From the NCBI GenBank assembly GCA_050847315.1, contig CP193791.1: a stretch of DNA of 64,000 nucleotides; one strand, written 5' to 3'. The notes beneath the pieces were generated by a model. It searched no databases. It was given only the letters and a program-made list of their open reading frames with translations, and was not told the DNA's origin. Positions 33,207 through 41,814 of this stretch are shown piece after piece (the first letter of the stretch is position 1; every line of letters begins with the position of its first letter). Made by a program: the position numbers and the translations under genes. Source of the stretch: Cedecea sp000277545. Its GTDB lineage: Bacteria; Pseudomonadota; Gammaproteobacteria; Enterobacterales; Enterobacteriaceae.

Positions 33207-34052
33207 TCAGGCTGCCAGCGACTTGCGCAGCAGCAGGCGGTAATCGTCCGGGTCGCCCTTCGGCTCAATCTCAATAAGCTGATAGCCGTTTTTAAGCAGC
33301 ATCATTAGCATGCCGCGAAATTTGTTGCGAGTTTTCACGGTCAGCGTGCGGAAGCCCTGTTCCATCGCCCATTTTTCCTGCTCGACCAGTAAAGCCTGAG
33401 CGACGCCGTCCCGCCTGAACTCAGGTAAAACACCGCCGAGCCAGCTGTAAAATGCCGTCTCACCGAGCGCGTAACCGAGCTTAAACCCGGCGGGAACGCC
33501 GTTGACACAGGCGATAAGCTGGCTGGTTTGGTTCGTTGCGAGACGAGTCTGAAGATCCGCCACGCTTCTACAATCATCAAATTCGGGCAGGCGGTGGTAA
33601 AGCGCGAGGATCTCCTCCAGCGAGGCATGCCGCACCGTCAGGCCAACGCCCTGAAAAGTCATACCCTGATAAGGTTTTGCCCGGCAGGCCGCAAGCCGAC
33701 TGGCTAAATCCCCGACGTGCAGCTCAAGCTGGTGGTTGTCCGGGTCAAGAAAGTAGAAGGAATGCCCTTCGCTGCGGTTGTCTTTCCAGACCCGCGCGCC
33801 TTGCTGTTCCAGCGCCTTAACCGTTCGGGGAAAGGCCTCTGCGCTCACGCTGAACGCGTAGTGGGTATAATGCGCGGGCCGCTCACCGGCCTTTGCGTCC
33901 AGAGCAAGACACAGCCATAAGTCACCGCAGGAAAGATAAGCCCCGGCCTCCCAGCGCACATGCAGCCTGATGCCCGGCAGGCTTTGATAAAACGCCAGAC
34001 TCCGCGCCAGGTCTCGCACCGCAAGCGTCAAGTGATTCAGGCCAGTTAGCAT
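33207..34052 (-). CDS. FosA-GNAT fusion: fosfomycin glutathione transferase joined to an acetyltransferase
   Basis: A 281-residue two-domain protein. Residues 1-135 are a full FosA glyoxalase-fold domain with the Mn ligands His7, His64 and Glu110, plus Thr9, Trp46, Lys90, Tyr100 and Arg119 at the Pseudomonas FosA numbering. Residues about 136-281 form a GNAT domain whose acetyl-CoA loop is 'LGGVLPEFRRDGVAQALL', followed by 'NKFRGMLMMLLKNGYQL'. Ordinary FosA is about 135-140 residues and ends where the GNAT begins. FosA opens fosfomycin with glutathione in the cytosol, so this half should give resistance. The acceptor of the GNAT half is unknown. It starts 2 bases after the VF530 gene on the same strand. 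Confidence 0.9.
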   Translation of the reverse strand: MLTGLNHLTLAVRDLARSLAFYQSLPGIRLHVRWEAGAYLSCGDLWLCLALDAKAGERPAHYTHYAFSVSAEAFPRTVKALEQQGARVWKDNRSEGHSFYFLDPDNHQLELHVGDLASRLAACRAKPYQGMTFQGVGLTVRHASLEEILALYHRLPEFDDCRSVADLQTRLATNQTSQLIACVNGVPAGFKLGYALGETAFYSWLGGVLPEFRRDGVAQALLVEQEKWAMEQGFRTLTVKTRNKFRGMLMMLLKNGYQLIEIEPKGDPDDYRLLLRKSLAA

Positions 34053-34054
34053 GG

Positions 34055-34333
34055 CTATTCCTTATTTTTGGCCTGCCAGTTGGCCCAGGGGCTGTCCGCC
34101 GGTGCGTCATTTCTGGTCTCTGGCTCATCCAGAGAAGCGATGTACATCTCTTCCACTTCTTTGCGCGCCCAGGGCGTACGGCGCAGGAACTTCAGGCTGG
34201 ACTTAATGGTGGGATCGCTTTTAAAGCAGTTGATATTTACCTGCCGCGCCATTTCGGCCCAGCCGTAACGTTCGACCAGAGCGTTAAGCAACGCTTCAAG
34301 CGTCACGCCGTGCAGCGGATCTTTTGAACTCAT
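34055..34333 (-). CDS. VF530-family (DUF2132) DNA-binding-like protein
   Basis: A 92-residue protein of the VF530 family: 'DPLHGVTLEALLNALVERYGWAEMARQVNINCFKSDPTIKSSLKFLRRTPWARKEVEEMY' is the whole conserved domain. The family is widespread in Gammaproteobacteria and has no assigned function. GGAA precedes the ATG at 34333. The stop is 2 bases before the FosA-GNAT start, so the pair is very likely translated from one message. Confidence 0.85.
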   Translation of the reverse strand: MSSKDPLHGVTLEALLNALVERYGWAEMARQVNINCFKSDPTIKSSLKFLRRTPWARKEVEEMYIASLDEPETRNDAPADSPWANWQAKNKE

Positions 34334-34457
34334 GTTTTTTCCGGCTATTTCGTCAATTTGCGCACACCTTACTGATTCTAAAGGCATGGCGCAACAGCGT
34401 GCGGAGCGAAACTAAAAGAAGTGAGAGGCGGCCCATTGCTGAGCCGCGAGAGGTAAA

Positions 34458-36152
34458 TCAGAAGGTTTCCCAGTTATCGGCAGACGCCGTCGCCGGGCGC
34501 GGCGGGGCAGATGTTGGGGAAGAAATAACGGGATGTTTTTGCGGCGCAGCGGCGTAGCTTGTCGTCAGCCGGAAGGTACCGACCGCCTCAGTCAGGCGAG
34601 CGGCCTGCTCTTCCAGAGAAACGGCGGCGGCTGACGCCTCCTCCACCAGTGAGGCATTTTGCTGCGTGACGTTATCCATTTCGTGTATCGCCTGCCCAAC
34701 CTGCTGAATGCCTCGGCTTTGCTCATCCGAAGCGGCGGCAATTTCCAGCATAATATCGGTCACGCGGCGGACGGCCTCCACAATTCCGGTCACCGTGGTG
34801 CCAGCCTGCGCCACCTGGCGGGAGCCGCTGTCAATCAGCGACACGGATTCGCTGATAAGCCCCTCGATCTCTTTTGCCGCCTGGGCGCTACGCTGTGCCA
34901 GCGTTCTCACCTCGCTTGCCACCACGGCGAAACCTCGCCCCTGCTCCCCCGCCCTTGCCGCTTCCACAGCGGCGTTCAGCGCCAGAATGTTGGTCTGGAA
35001 AGCGATGCTGTTAATCACCGCGGTGATCTCAGAGATTTTCTTCGAACTGGCTGAAATGTTGTCCATGGTGCTGACCACGCCCGACACAATACGCCCGCCG
35101 TCGCTGGCTTTCTGGGAGGCATCTTCCGCAAGCTTTGTCGCGTGGTGGGCGTTGTCGGCGTTTTGTTTCACCGTGGCGGTCAACTGCTCCATGCTGGCGG
35201 CAGTCTGTTCAATGGCCGCCGCCTGCTGCTCGGTGCGGGAAGAGAGATCGGTATTGCCGGCGGAAATTTCACTCGAGCCCTGATAGATAGCCTCGGCACC
35301 TTCGCGCACCGTGCTGACTGTGCTGACCAGTTGCTGCTGCATATGCTGCAGGTGCTGGCTGAGTTTGCCAATTTCGCTGTTGCCGGTCGCCTCTGCTGGC
35401 AGGGTCAAATCACCCCCGGAGATGTGCTCGATGCGCTTCGCGGCGCGCTGCAGCGGGCCAATCACCACGCGACGTAGCATGATGAAGGTGAACACGGTCA
35501 TAAACAGCGCAATCGCAAAGGCCCCGGCCATCAACGCCACGCTGGTGCGGGTGCGGCTGTCGGCCTGTTCTCTCAGGGCGTTTGCGCGGTCGGTGCGAAT
35601 ATTGACGGCCTGCTGCAGTTTGGCATCGTAATCGCCGTCCAGCTTGCGCACCACTTCGCTTTCATGGGTGATGATCGCCTCAAACATGCCGTTTTTGGCG
35701 AACTTCAGCATTGGCTTCATCCCTTTTTCAAGGTAGGCGGCAAAGTCATCCTGCAGCACTTTGTCCAGTGCCTGGTCTGCCTGCGTTTTTACCTTGCGGG
35801 CCATATAGGCGCTGAAGCCAGCCTGCGCCTGTTTGATAAGCCCTTCGGCATTGGCCACGTTCTGCTTAACCTGATCCATATCCGCCACGCGGCTTGCGGC
35901 TCCGGCGTTGATCAGATTGATACGTGCCGTACGCAGGTGGTTGGCGCTGTCCGCCAGCCCCATTCGCACCTGGATTTCTTCGGTGACGTCCTGAAGCGCA
36001 CGGTCACTCTGAATGAGAAAATAGCTGGCGAAACCGATGCATAGCGCAAACAGCAGCAGAATGCCGCCGAGGATAGAGGAAAACAGCGGCACCAGCCGGA
36101 TGTGATGCCAGAAGCGCACGCCGTTTTGTGGGGTCAGAGTTTTTATCGACAT
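34458..36152 (-). CDS. Methyl-accepting chemotaxis protein (Tar/Tsr class)
   Basis: A 564-residue chemoreceptor. A first membrane helix at about residues 19-41, a four-helix-bundle periplasmic sensor, a second helix near 190-213, a HAMP domain, then the long signalling coiled coil with the conserved hairpin tip 'EITAVINSIAFQTNILALNAAVEAARAGEQGRGFAVVASEVRTLAQRSA'. The C-terminus NWETF is the canonical CheR/CheB docking pentapeptide, so it is a high-abundance-type receptor that can assist others. The ligand cannot be read from sequence. Confidence 0.92.
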   Translation of the reverse strand: MSIKTLTPQNGVRFWHHIRLVPLFSSILGGILLLFALCIGFASYFLIQSDRALQDVTEEIQVRMGLADSANHLRTARINLINAGAASRVADMDQVKQNVANAEGLIKQAQAGFSAYMARKVKTQADQALDKVLQDDFAAYLEKGMKPMLKFAKNGMFEAIITHESEVVRKLDGDYDAKLQQAVNIRTDRANALREQADSRTRTSVALMAGAFAIALFMTVFTFIMLRRVVIGPLQRAAKRIEHISGGDLTLPAEATGNSEIGKLSQHLQHMQQQLVSTVSTVREGAEAIYQGSSEISAGNTDLSSRTEQQAAAIEQTAASMEQLTATVKQNADNAHHATKLAEDASQKASDGGRIVSGVVSTMDNISASSKKISEITAVINSIAFQTNILALNAAVEAARAGEQGRGFAVVASEVRTLAQRSAQAAKEIEGLISESVSLIDSGSRQVAQAGTTVTGIVEAVRRVTDIMLEIAAASDEQSRGIQQVGQAIHEMDNVTQQNASLVEEASAAAVSLEEQAARLTEAVGTFRLTTSYAAAPQKHPVISSPTSAPPRPATASADNWETF

Positions 36153-36316
36153 GTCCGTGACTCTCTTTGTATGGGGAATTCCCTTCAAAGGTCATCGGCC
36201 CCGGCGCAGAAAAACATTACGCGCCACGTCACAGATTTGCGTTAATGAAGCTCACAGAAGTCCCGGAGAGTTAAGTGGATCACAGGTTTGTGCCAGCCGC
36301 TATTCTGCCCGCCCTT

Positions 36317-37966
36317 TCAGCGATGAATATTTTTGATATCAACCGGCTGTCCAAACAGGAAGCCCTGAATTTCGGTACACCCTTCTTCCTCCAGAATACG
36401 TAGCTGCTCGTTGGTTTCCACTCCTTCGGCGATTAGCGGCGTATTGATGGAGTTGCCGAGCGAAATGATCGCCCGAACGAAGGAACGCGCCTGGAAGTTA
36501 CTTTCAACGTTCGTCAGGAAGCTACGATCCAGTTTAATAACGTCAAAATGGAACTCCCGCAGCGTGCTCAAAGAAGAATATCCGGTACCAAAATCATCCA
36601 GCGCAATGCTGATCCCCATTTTCTGGAACTGATGCAGGATATTAAACGTCAGCTTTTTATTAATGATGAACGCCGTCTCCGTCACCTCAAACTCAAGCAG
36701 CGTTATTGGCCACGCCGTTCGCATGAGAATGTCACGGACATTGTCGATAAAGCTGAGATTACGCAGCTGCACTGGAGAAATATTGATCGAGATTTTTTTG
36801 TCCAGCTTGTTGGCAAGCGACTCTTTACATACCGTTTCAATCACCCAATAGCCCAGCGGAACAATGGCCCCGCTTTCCTCGGCAATAGGGATAAATTCAT
36901 CAGGTGGAATCAGTCCTTGCTCCGGGTGATTCCAGCGCAGCAGCGCTTCATAGCCGGTAATCGCCTTATCTTTCAGCGAGCGTTTCTCCTGGTAATGAAT
37001 GAAGAACTGCCCTTCTTTGATCCCACGGCGAATATCCGCGGCCATCAGGTTACGCAGCCGCGTTTTTTCGTCCATGTCTTTTTCATACCAGCAGATCTTG
37101 TTATCCAGATTAGCTTTGGCACGGTACATCGCCAGATCTGAATTGCTGATAAGCGTATTGATGTCCGTGGCGTCATCCGGGTAAACCGCCACGCCGATAC
37201 TGGCGCTAACGGTAATTTCGCTGTGGGCAAAAATCTGTTTGCCGACAAAACAGCTGTGCAAGCGCTCGGTGAAATTACGCAGTTCGTCGTCGTGGTTGTA
37301 AGGCTTCGCGGCGACAAATTCGTCGCCACCAAAGCGGGCAACTATCTCATCTTTTTCCATCGCTTTAAGCACTGAGGACGAAACCCGCTGCAAAAGCTGG
37401 TCACCCACCAGATGCCCTTCGGTATCGTTGATCTCTTTGAATTTATCGAGATCAACAGTGCAAATAGCAATGTGGTTATAGTCAGACTCAGCGAACAGTT
37501 TCTCCACAAAACTGAAGAATTCGACTCGGTTAGGGAGCCCGGTCAGCGCATCGTAGCGAGCAAGCCACGAGATTTTGTCGATCACGACCTTCTGCTCGCT
37601 AATATCCCGCGTAATTTTGGCATAGCCCAACAACGTGTGATGCTCATCATAGATGGCATCAATCACCACATGAGCCCAAAACCGGCTGCCATCCTTGCGA
37701 TAGCGCCAGCCTTCCCCTTCAAATTTTCCATTTTTAAGTGCGATATTCAGATTACGCTCGGGCAGCCCGTTTTTTTGCTCCGCATCGCTGTAGAAAACGC
37801 CAAAAAACTGCCCCACAATCTCCTCGCGCAGATATCCCTTCGCTCGCAGCGCCCCCTCGTTCCAGGTGGCTACGGTGCCATCAACGTTCAGCATGTAGAT
37901 AGCGTAGTCTTTTACGCTCTCCACAAAGTGACGATAGGCGATATCAGTTAAGCTTTCAGTACGCAT
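36317..37966 (-). CDS. PAS-GGDEF-EAL cyclic-di-GMP enzyme
   Basis: A 549-residue cytosolic protein. PAS/PAC occupies about residues 10-125 ('DYAIYMLNVDGTVATWNEGA', 'AKITRDISEQK'). The GGDEF domain (about 130-290) has an intact 'RFGGDEF' active site. The EAL domain (about 305-545) has 'GYEALLRW', 'ALDDFGTGYSSL' and 'AEGVETNEQ'. Both synthesis and hydrolysis of c-di-GMP are possible; PAS may set the balance. AAGGG precedes the ATG. It is next to the chemoreceptor on the same strand but 165 bases away. Confidence 0.9.
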   Translation of the reverse strand: MRTESLTDIAYRHFVESVKDYAIYMLNVDGTVATWNEGALRAKGYLREEIVGQFFGVFYSDAEQKNGLPERNLNIALKNGKFEGEGWRYRKDGSRFWAHVVIDAIYDEHHTLLGYAKITRDISEQKVVIDKISWLARYDALTGLPNRVEFFSFVEKLFAESDYNHIAICTVDLDKFKEINDTEGHLVGDQLLQRVSSSVLKAMEKDEIVARFGGDEFVAAKPYNHDDELRNFTERLHSCFVGKQIFAHSEITVSASIGVAVYPDDATDINTLISNSDLAMYRAKANLDNKICWYEKDMDEKTRLRNLMAADIRRGIKEGQFFIHYQEKRSLKDKAITGYEALLRWNHPEQGLIPPDEFIPIAEESGAIVPLGYWVIETVCKESLANKLDKKISINISPVQLRNLSFIDNVRDILMRTAWPITLLEFEVTETAFIINKKLTFNILHQFQKMGISIALDDFGTGYSSLSTLREFHFDVIKLDRSFLTNVESNFQARSFVRAIISLGNSINTPLIAEGVETNEQLRILEEEGCTEIQGFLFGQPVDIKNIHR

Positions 37967-38072
37967 CTTACCCTTGAGTTAATTGTGGTTATTTTGTTAA
38001 TAAAAAGAATAATTTATCGCATTATCGGCGGCGGAGCCATGAAGCTTTAAGCCCGTTATCGCCTGTAGCCGA

Positions 38073-38324
38073 TCATTTTTCCCGCTTCACTCGTTGCAGA
38101 TAGTTTTCCAGTTGCTGGGTGACTTCCAGGCTGAGGGCATACTGATCGTCCCCCACATGATAAACATAGTTGCTTAGCCGCCGGAGATCCCGGTATATCG
38201 TCCGTTCGCTTACGCCAAATTTACTGGCCAGTTGATGACGGGACACGCGCTCACAGCTCAGCATTTCACAAAAAATACCGGCAATTCTGTTGGCAAGCTG
38301 CGTGCTTTTTTCGGGGGGGGTCAT
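38073..38324 (-). CDS. Small HTH-only transcriptional regulator
   Basis: An 83-residue protein consisting mostly of a DeoR/HTH_11-like helix-turn-helix ('VSRHQLASKFGVSERTIYRDLRRLSNYVY', residues about 27-55) with a short C-terminal helix. It has no effector domain. A cluster of TGTCA half-sites lies just upstream, suggesting autoregulation. The target is unknown. Confidence 0.7.
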   Translation of the reverse strand: MTPPEKSTQLANRIAGIFCEMLSCERVSRHQLASKFGVSERTIYRDLRRLSNYVYHVGDDQYALSLEVTQQLENYLQRVKREK

Positions 38325-38346
38325 GAGTGTTTCTCCTGCAAGTCGG

Positions 38347-38396
38347 TGTCAGGAATGTTAGCGCGAACAAATGACAGGTCGTGTCAGCCATTGACA
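38347..38396 (-). promoter_or_regulatory. Clustered TGTCA half-sites upstream of the HTH gene
   Basis: TGTCA/TGACA pentamers occur at 38347, 38372, 38382 and 38392. The middle pair forms the dyad TGACA-GGTCG-TGTCA. They lie 23-72 bases upstream of the HTH gene start and are candidate autoregulatory operators. Confidence 0.45.
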
Positions 38397-38544
38397 GAAT
38401 ATATCGCGCGTCTGCTGGGTAATTATTACGCAACATTATGACAAGACTAGATTTTTTTGAACGAAAATTAACACCCGTGGAGATCGGACAACATATTGAC
38501 GGCTTTGCAGGGTATAATCGCGCCTCACAATAAGTAGGCAGACT

Positions 38545-38766
38545 ATGACCGTGAGTAAACATCGGGTAACAAGGCCAGATGAAATTGAGATGAAACAACG
38601 GGCCTGGCGTCAGGCACGACGGGCCATCCTGAGCGGCAGACCCGATGTCGCGCCGCTGACGCCTCCCTCGACGCTGTACGAAGAATTGGCCATCGGCTAC
38701 CACATCCGCCAGCTCACGCGGCTACAAAAATGGTTTACCGACCGGGGGCTTCCCCTCCCCGAGTAA
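38545..38766 (+). CDS. Small basic protein, unknown
   Basis: A 73-residue Arg-rich protein ('KHRVTRPDEIEMKQRAWRQARRAILSGRPDVAPLTPPSTLYEEL') that I do not recognise. Its last 45 bases overlap the 3' end of the convergent GNAT gene. The composition resembles neighbouring coding DNA and AGGCAG precedes the ATG, but the ribosome-binding site is weak. It may be a real small protein or a chance open frame. Confidence 0.5.
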   Translation: MTVSKHRVTRPDEIEMKQRAWRQARRAILSGRPDVAPLTPPSTLYEELAIGYHIRQLTRLQKWFTDRGLPLPE

Positions 38767-39264
38767 ATACCGCATTGCGCAACGGGGTAAAATCATCAGG
38801 CCTTCTTCGCGCTGGTGCGCAAGGCAGCAAGCAAGCGCCGGCGTTAACTCCGCATCATTTATAACGACAAAACCGTGGCGTACATACCAGGGGCCATTCC
38901 AGCTCACATCTCTGTAAGTTGTCAGCGTGATTTGGCTTACGCCAAGCGCCTGCCCCATGCGTTTGACCTCAGCCAGCAGCATAGCCCCTACGCCCTGACG
39001 CTGAAAATCCGGGTGGGTAGATATCTCCGCCAGATAAAGCGAATCCTCGTGCCGCTCGCAGTAGCAAAAACCCTGGATCCTGCCGTCGCTCCCGACGACC
39101 TTCCAGGCGAGCTTATTTTCGATGGCAGAGGCGTGAGTCTGCTTGCTCGTTACCCCAGCGGAGGCTAAAAAAGCCAGTTCAGGCACGGCAAGAAAGCGGT
39201 GCGCAGCGGCTGTCTCAACGCGCTGCAGCTCTTCAATATCCCTAATATCACTGGCATACAACAT
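38722..39264 (-). CDS. GNAT-family N-acetyltransferase
   Basis: A 180-residue acetyltransferase with a single GNAT domain: 'LYLAEISTHPDFQRQGVGAMLLAEVKRMGQALGV' is the acetyl-CoA loop, and 'ITLTTYRDVSWNGPWYVRHGFVVINDAEL' follows. The acceptor is unknown. AAGGGA lies before the ATG at 39264; a further in-frame ATG at 39279 lies upstream of that site. Its end overlaps the convergent small gene. Confidence 0.78.
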   Translation of the reverse strand: MLYASDIRDIEELQRVETAAAHRFLAVPELAFLASAGVTSKQTHASAIENKLAWKVVGSDGRIQGFCYCERHEDSLYLAEISTHPDFQRQGVGAMLLAEVKRMGQALGVSQITLTTYRDVSWNGPWYVRHGFVVINDAELTPALACCLAHQREEGLMILPRCAMRYLLGEGKPPVGKPFL

Positions 39265-39450
39265 CAGTATTCCCTTCATTGATTGGCATTAATGCCAGGT
39301 ATTTTAACAGCCTGCTGCCGTGAATCCTGGCCGTTTCGTTGATGGCCGATTGACGTTAGCGCTTCCACAAATGTTAATCAGGAGTAAACTAAAGGTAAGC
39401 AACTCATCTGTGTTATTGCGCAATCAACCATAACAAGTGACACCTGCCAT

Positions 39451-41748
39451 ATGAAATTCAAATCGGCGATTAAGCCTTACCAGGCCGCAGCGGGCGGCTG
39501 GGGTTCTCTCGAAGCGACCACCCGCTTCGTCATCGACAGCAAACATGCCCTGAAAAACCTGCGCAACCTGATGCGCATGAACAAAGCCAAAGGCTTTGAT
39601 TGCCCGGGCTGCGCCTGGGGGGATGATAACAAAAGCACCTTTAGCTTCTGCGAAAATGGCGCCAAAGCCGTCACCTGGGAAGCGACTCGCCGCTTTATCG
39701 ACAGCGACTTTTTTGCCCAGCACAGCGTCAGCAAACTCTATCAGCAAAGCGACTACTTCCTTGAATATCAGGGCCGCCTGACTGAACCGCTCAGCTACAA
39801 TCCACAAACCGATCGCTACGAGCCTATCAGTTGGGCCAGCGCGCTGAGCCTGATTGCGCAACATATTCAGGCGATGAATAACCCCAACCAGATTGAACTT
39901 TACACCTCCGGCCGCGCCAGCAATGAGGCCTCTTATCTTTATCAACTTTTTGGCCGCATGCTGGGTACAAACAATTTCCCGGATTGCTCAAACATGTGCC
40001 ATGAAGCCAGCGGCAGCGGGCTAAAACGCAGTATCGGCGTCGGGAAAGGCACTATTCGGCTGGATGATTTCGACAAAGCCGATGCCATTTTTGTGTTTGG
40101 TCAGAATCCCGGCACCAACCACCCGCGAATGCTGCACAGCCTGCGCCATGCGGCAGAAAACGGGGCGCAAATAGTCACCTTCAATACGCTGCGCGAGCGC
40201 GGCCTGGAACGCTTCGCCGATCCGCAAAAACCGCTGGAAGTGATCACCCCGCTGGCGGGCACCATCAGCACCAACTACTACCAGCCAAATCTGGGCGGCG
40301 ACATGGCGGCGGTACGCGGCATGGCAAAAGCCCTGCTGGAAACCCATCGTCGCCTCATCACCGAAGGTGAAGACGGCGTGTTTGACCTGGCGTTTATCGA
40401 TGCCCATACCCACGGCGTTGAAGCCTGGTTTACCGCCATCGATGAAACCAGCTGGGAGAAAATTACCCGGCAGTCCGGCCTGAGCGAACTCCAGCTTCGC
40501 GACGCCGCGGCTATCTGGCAGCATTCAAAGCGGGTGATTTTCACCTGGGCTATGGGCATCACCCAGCACAAACACTCGCTGAATACCGTGCGGGAAATCG
40601 TTAACCTGCAGCTGCTGGGCGGCCATTTAGGCCGTCCGGGTGCGGGCCTTTGCCCCGTGCGCGGCCACAGTAACGTGCAGGGTAACCGCACGATGGGGAT
40701 CGATGAAAAGCCGCCGGTAAGCCTGCTCGATAACCTGGCCAAACACTTTGATTTTACGCCTCCGCGCGAACATGGCCACAATACCGTTGAAGCCCTGGCT
40801 GCGATGCTGCGCGACGAAATCAAAGTGCTGATTGCGCTTGGCGGCAACCTCGCCGCTGCGGCGCCAGACAGCCCGCGCACGGAAGAAGCCATCAGCCGCT
40901 GCGGCCTGACCGTGTTCATCAGCACCAAGCTGAACCGCAGCCATCTGGTGCCGGGTCAAGCCTCGCTGATCCTGCCGACGCTTGGCCGTACCGAAGAAGA
41001 CATGCAGGTTTCTGGCCGCCAGTTTGTCACCGTCGAAGACTCCTTTAGCATGGTTCACGCCTCCGAAGGCATCGGCAAGCCGATTGCGGACACCCAGCGC
41101 TCTGAAACCGCGATTGTGGCCAGCATCGCTGATGCCGTTCTGGGCAGAAGCAAACTGGACTGGCTGGCGCTGGCCGACGACTACAACCTGATTCGCGATC
41201 ACATCGCCGCCACATTACCTGGCTTTAAAGATTTCAATCAGCGCTGCGAAGAACCTGGGGGATTCTACCTGGGCAACGCGGCGGCAGAACTGCGCTTTAA
41301 TACGCCAAGCGGCAAGGCTGAGTTCAGCAATGCCCCGCTGCCGGATTCGCTGTGGCAAGGTGTGGAAGCCCCGTTCACGCTGCAAACGATGCGCTCTCAC
41401 GACCAGTACAACACCACGATTTACGGCCTCGACGATCGTTATCGCGGCGTGTACGGCCAGCGTGAAATCCTGTTTATTCACCCTGATGATATGGGTGAAC
41501 TCGGTCTGAACGATGGCGATAAGGTCGATATAGAAACCATCTGGCATGACGGTATCACCCGTAAAGTTAGCGGCTTTAAGCTGGTGGCCTATGATATCCC
41601 GCGCGGTAATCTCGCGGCCTATTACCCGGAAACCAACCCGCTGGTGCCGCTCGGCAGCGTCGGGGACGGGACGGGCACGCCGACGTCAAAATCCGTGCCG
41701 GTGAAAATCACCCGCAGCGAAGCGGAGCATACGCAGCGTATTGCCTGA
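39451..41748 (+). CDS. FdhF/YdeP-family molybdopterin oxidoreductase
   Basis: A 765-residue cytosolic molybdoenzyme close to E. coli YdeP (759). The N-terminal 'AAGGWGSLEATTRF', 'KGFDCPGCAWGD', 'SGRASNEASYLYQLFGRMLGTNNFPDCSNMCHE' and 'GQNPGTNHPRML' are diagnostic. Only the 'CPGCAW' cysteines remain from the usual Fe-S motif. In E. coli the paralogue contributes to acid resistance; the substrate is unknown. No electron-transfer subunits are adjacent. Confidence 0.88.
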   Translation: MKFKSAIKPYQAAAGGWGSLEATTRFVIDSKHALKNLRNLMRMNKAKGFDCPGCAWGDDNKSTFSFCENGAKAVTWEATRRFIDSDFFAQHSVSKLYQQSDYFLEYQGRLTEPLSYNPQTDRYEPISWASALSLIAQHIQAMNNPNQIELYTSGRASNEASYLYQLFGRMLGTNNFPDCSNMCHEASGSGLKRSIGVGKGTIRLDDFDKADAIFVFGQNPGTNHPRMLHSLRHAAENGAQIVTFNTLRERGLERFADPQKPLEVITPLAGTISTNYYQPNLGGDMAAVRGMAKALLETHRRLITEGEDGVFDLAFIDAHTHGVEAWFTAIDETSWEKITRQSGLSELQLRDAAAIWQHSKRVIFTWAMGITQHKHSLNTVREIVNLQLLGGHLGRPGAGLCPVRGHSNVQGNRTMGIDEKPPVSLLDNLAKHFDFTPPREHGHNTVEALAAMLRDEIKVLIALGGNLAAAAPDSPRTEEAISRCGLTVFISTKLNRSHLVPGQASLILPTLGRTEEDMQVSGRQFVTVEDSFSMVHASEGIGKPIADTQRSETAIVASIADAVLGRSKLDWLALADDYNLIRDHIAATLPGFKDFNQRCEEPGGFYLGNAAAELRFNTPSGKAEFSNAPLPDSLWQGVEAPFTLQTMRSHDQYNTTIYGLDDRYRGVYGQREILFIHPDDMGELGLNDGDKVDIETIWHDGITRKVSGFKLVAYDIPRGNLAAYYPETNPLVPLGSVGDGTGTPTSKSVPVKITRSEAEHTQRIA

Positions 41749-41760
41749 TCGGATATCCCA

Positions 41761-41787
41761 TTCCCTCTCCCGCAAAGCGAGAGGGAA
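41761..41787 (+). terminator. Hairpin after the YdeP-like gene
   Basis: A 9-bp perfect stem (TTCCCTCTC / GAGAGGGAA) begins 12 bases after the stop. It shares the CCCTCTCC core of the repeats at 47.2 kb. No T-run follows. Confidence 0.5.
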
Positions 41788-41814
41788 ACGTTATCTCTAA
41801 ACATGGAGTAAGCG

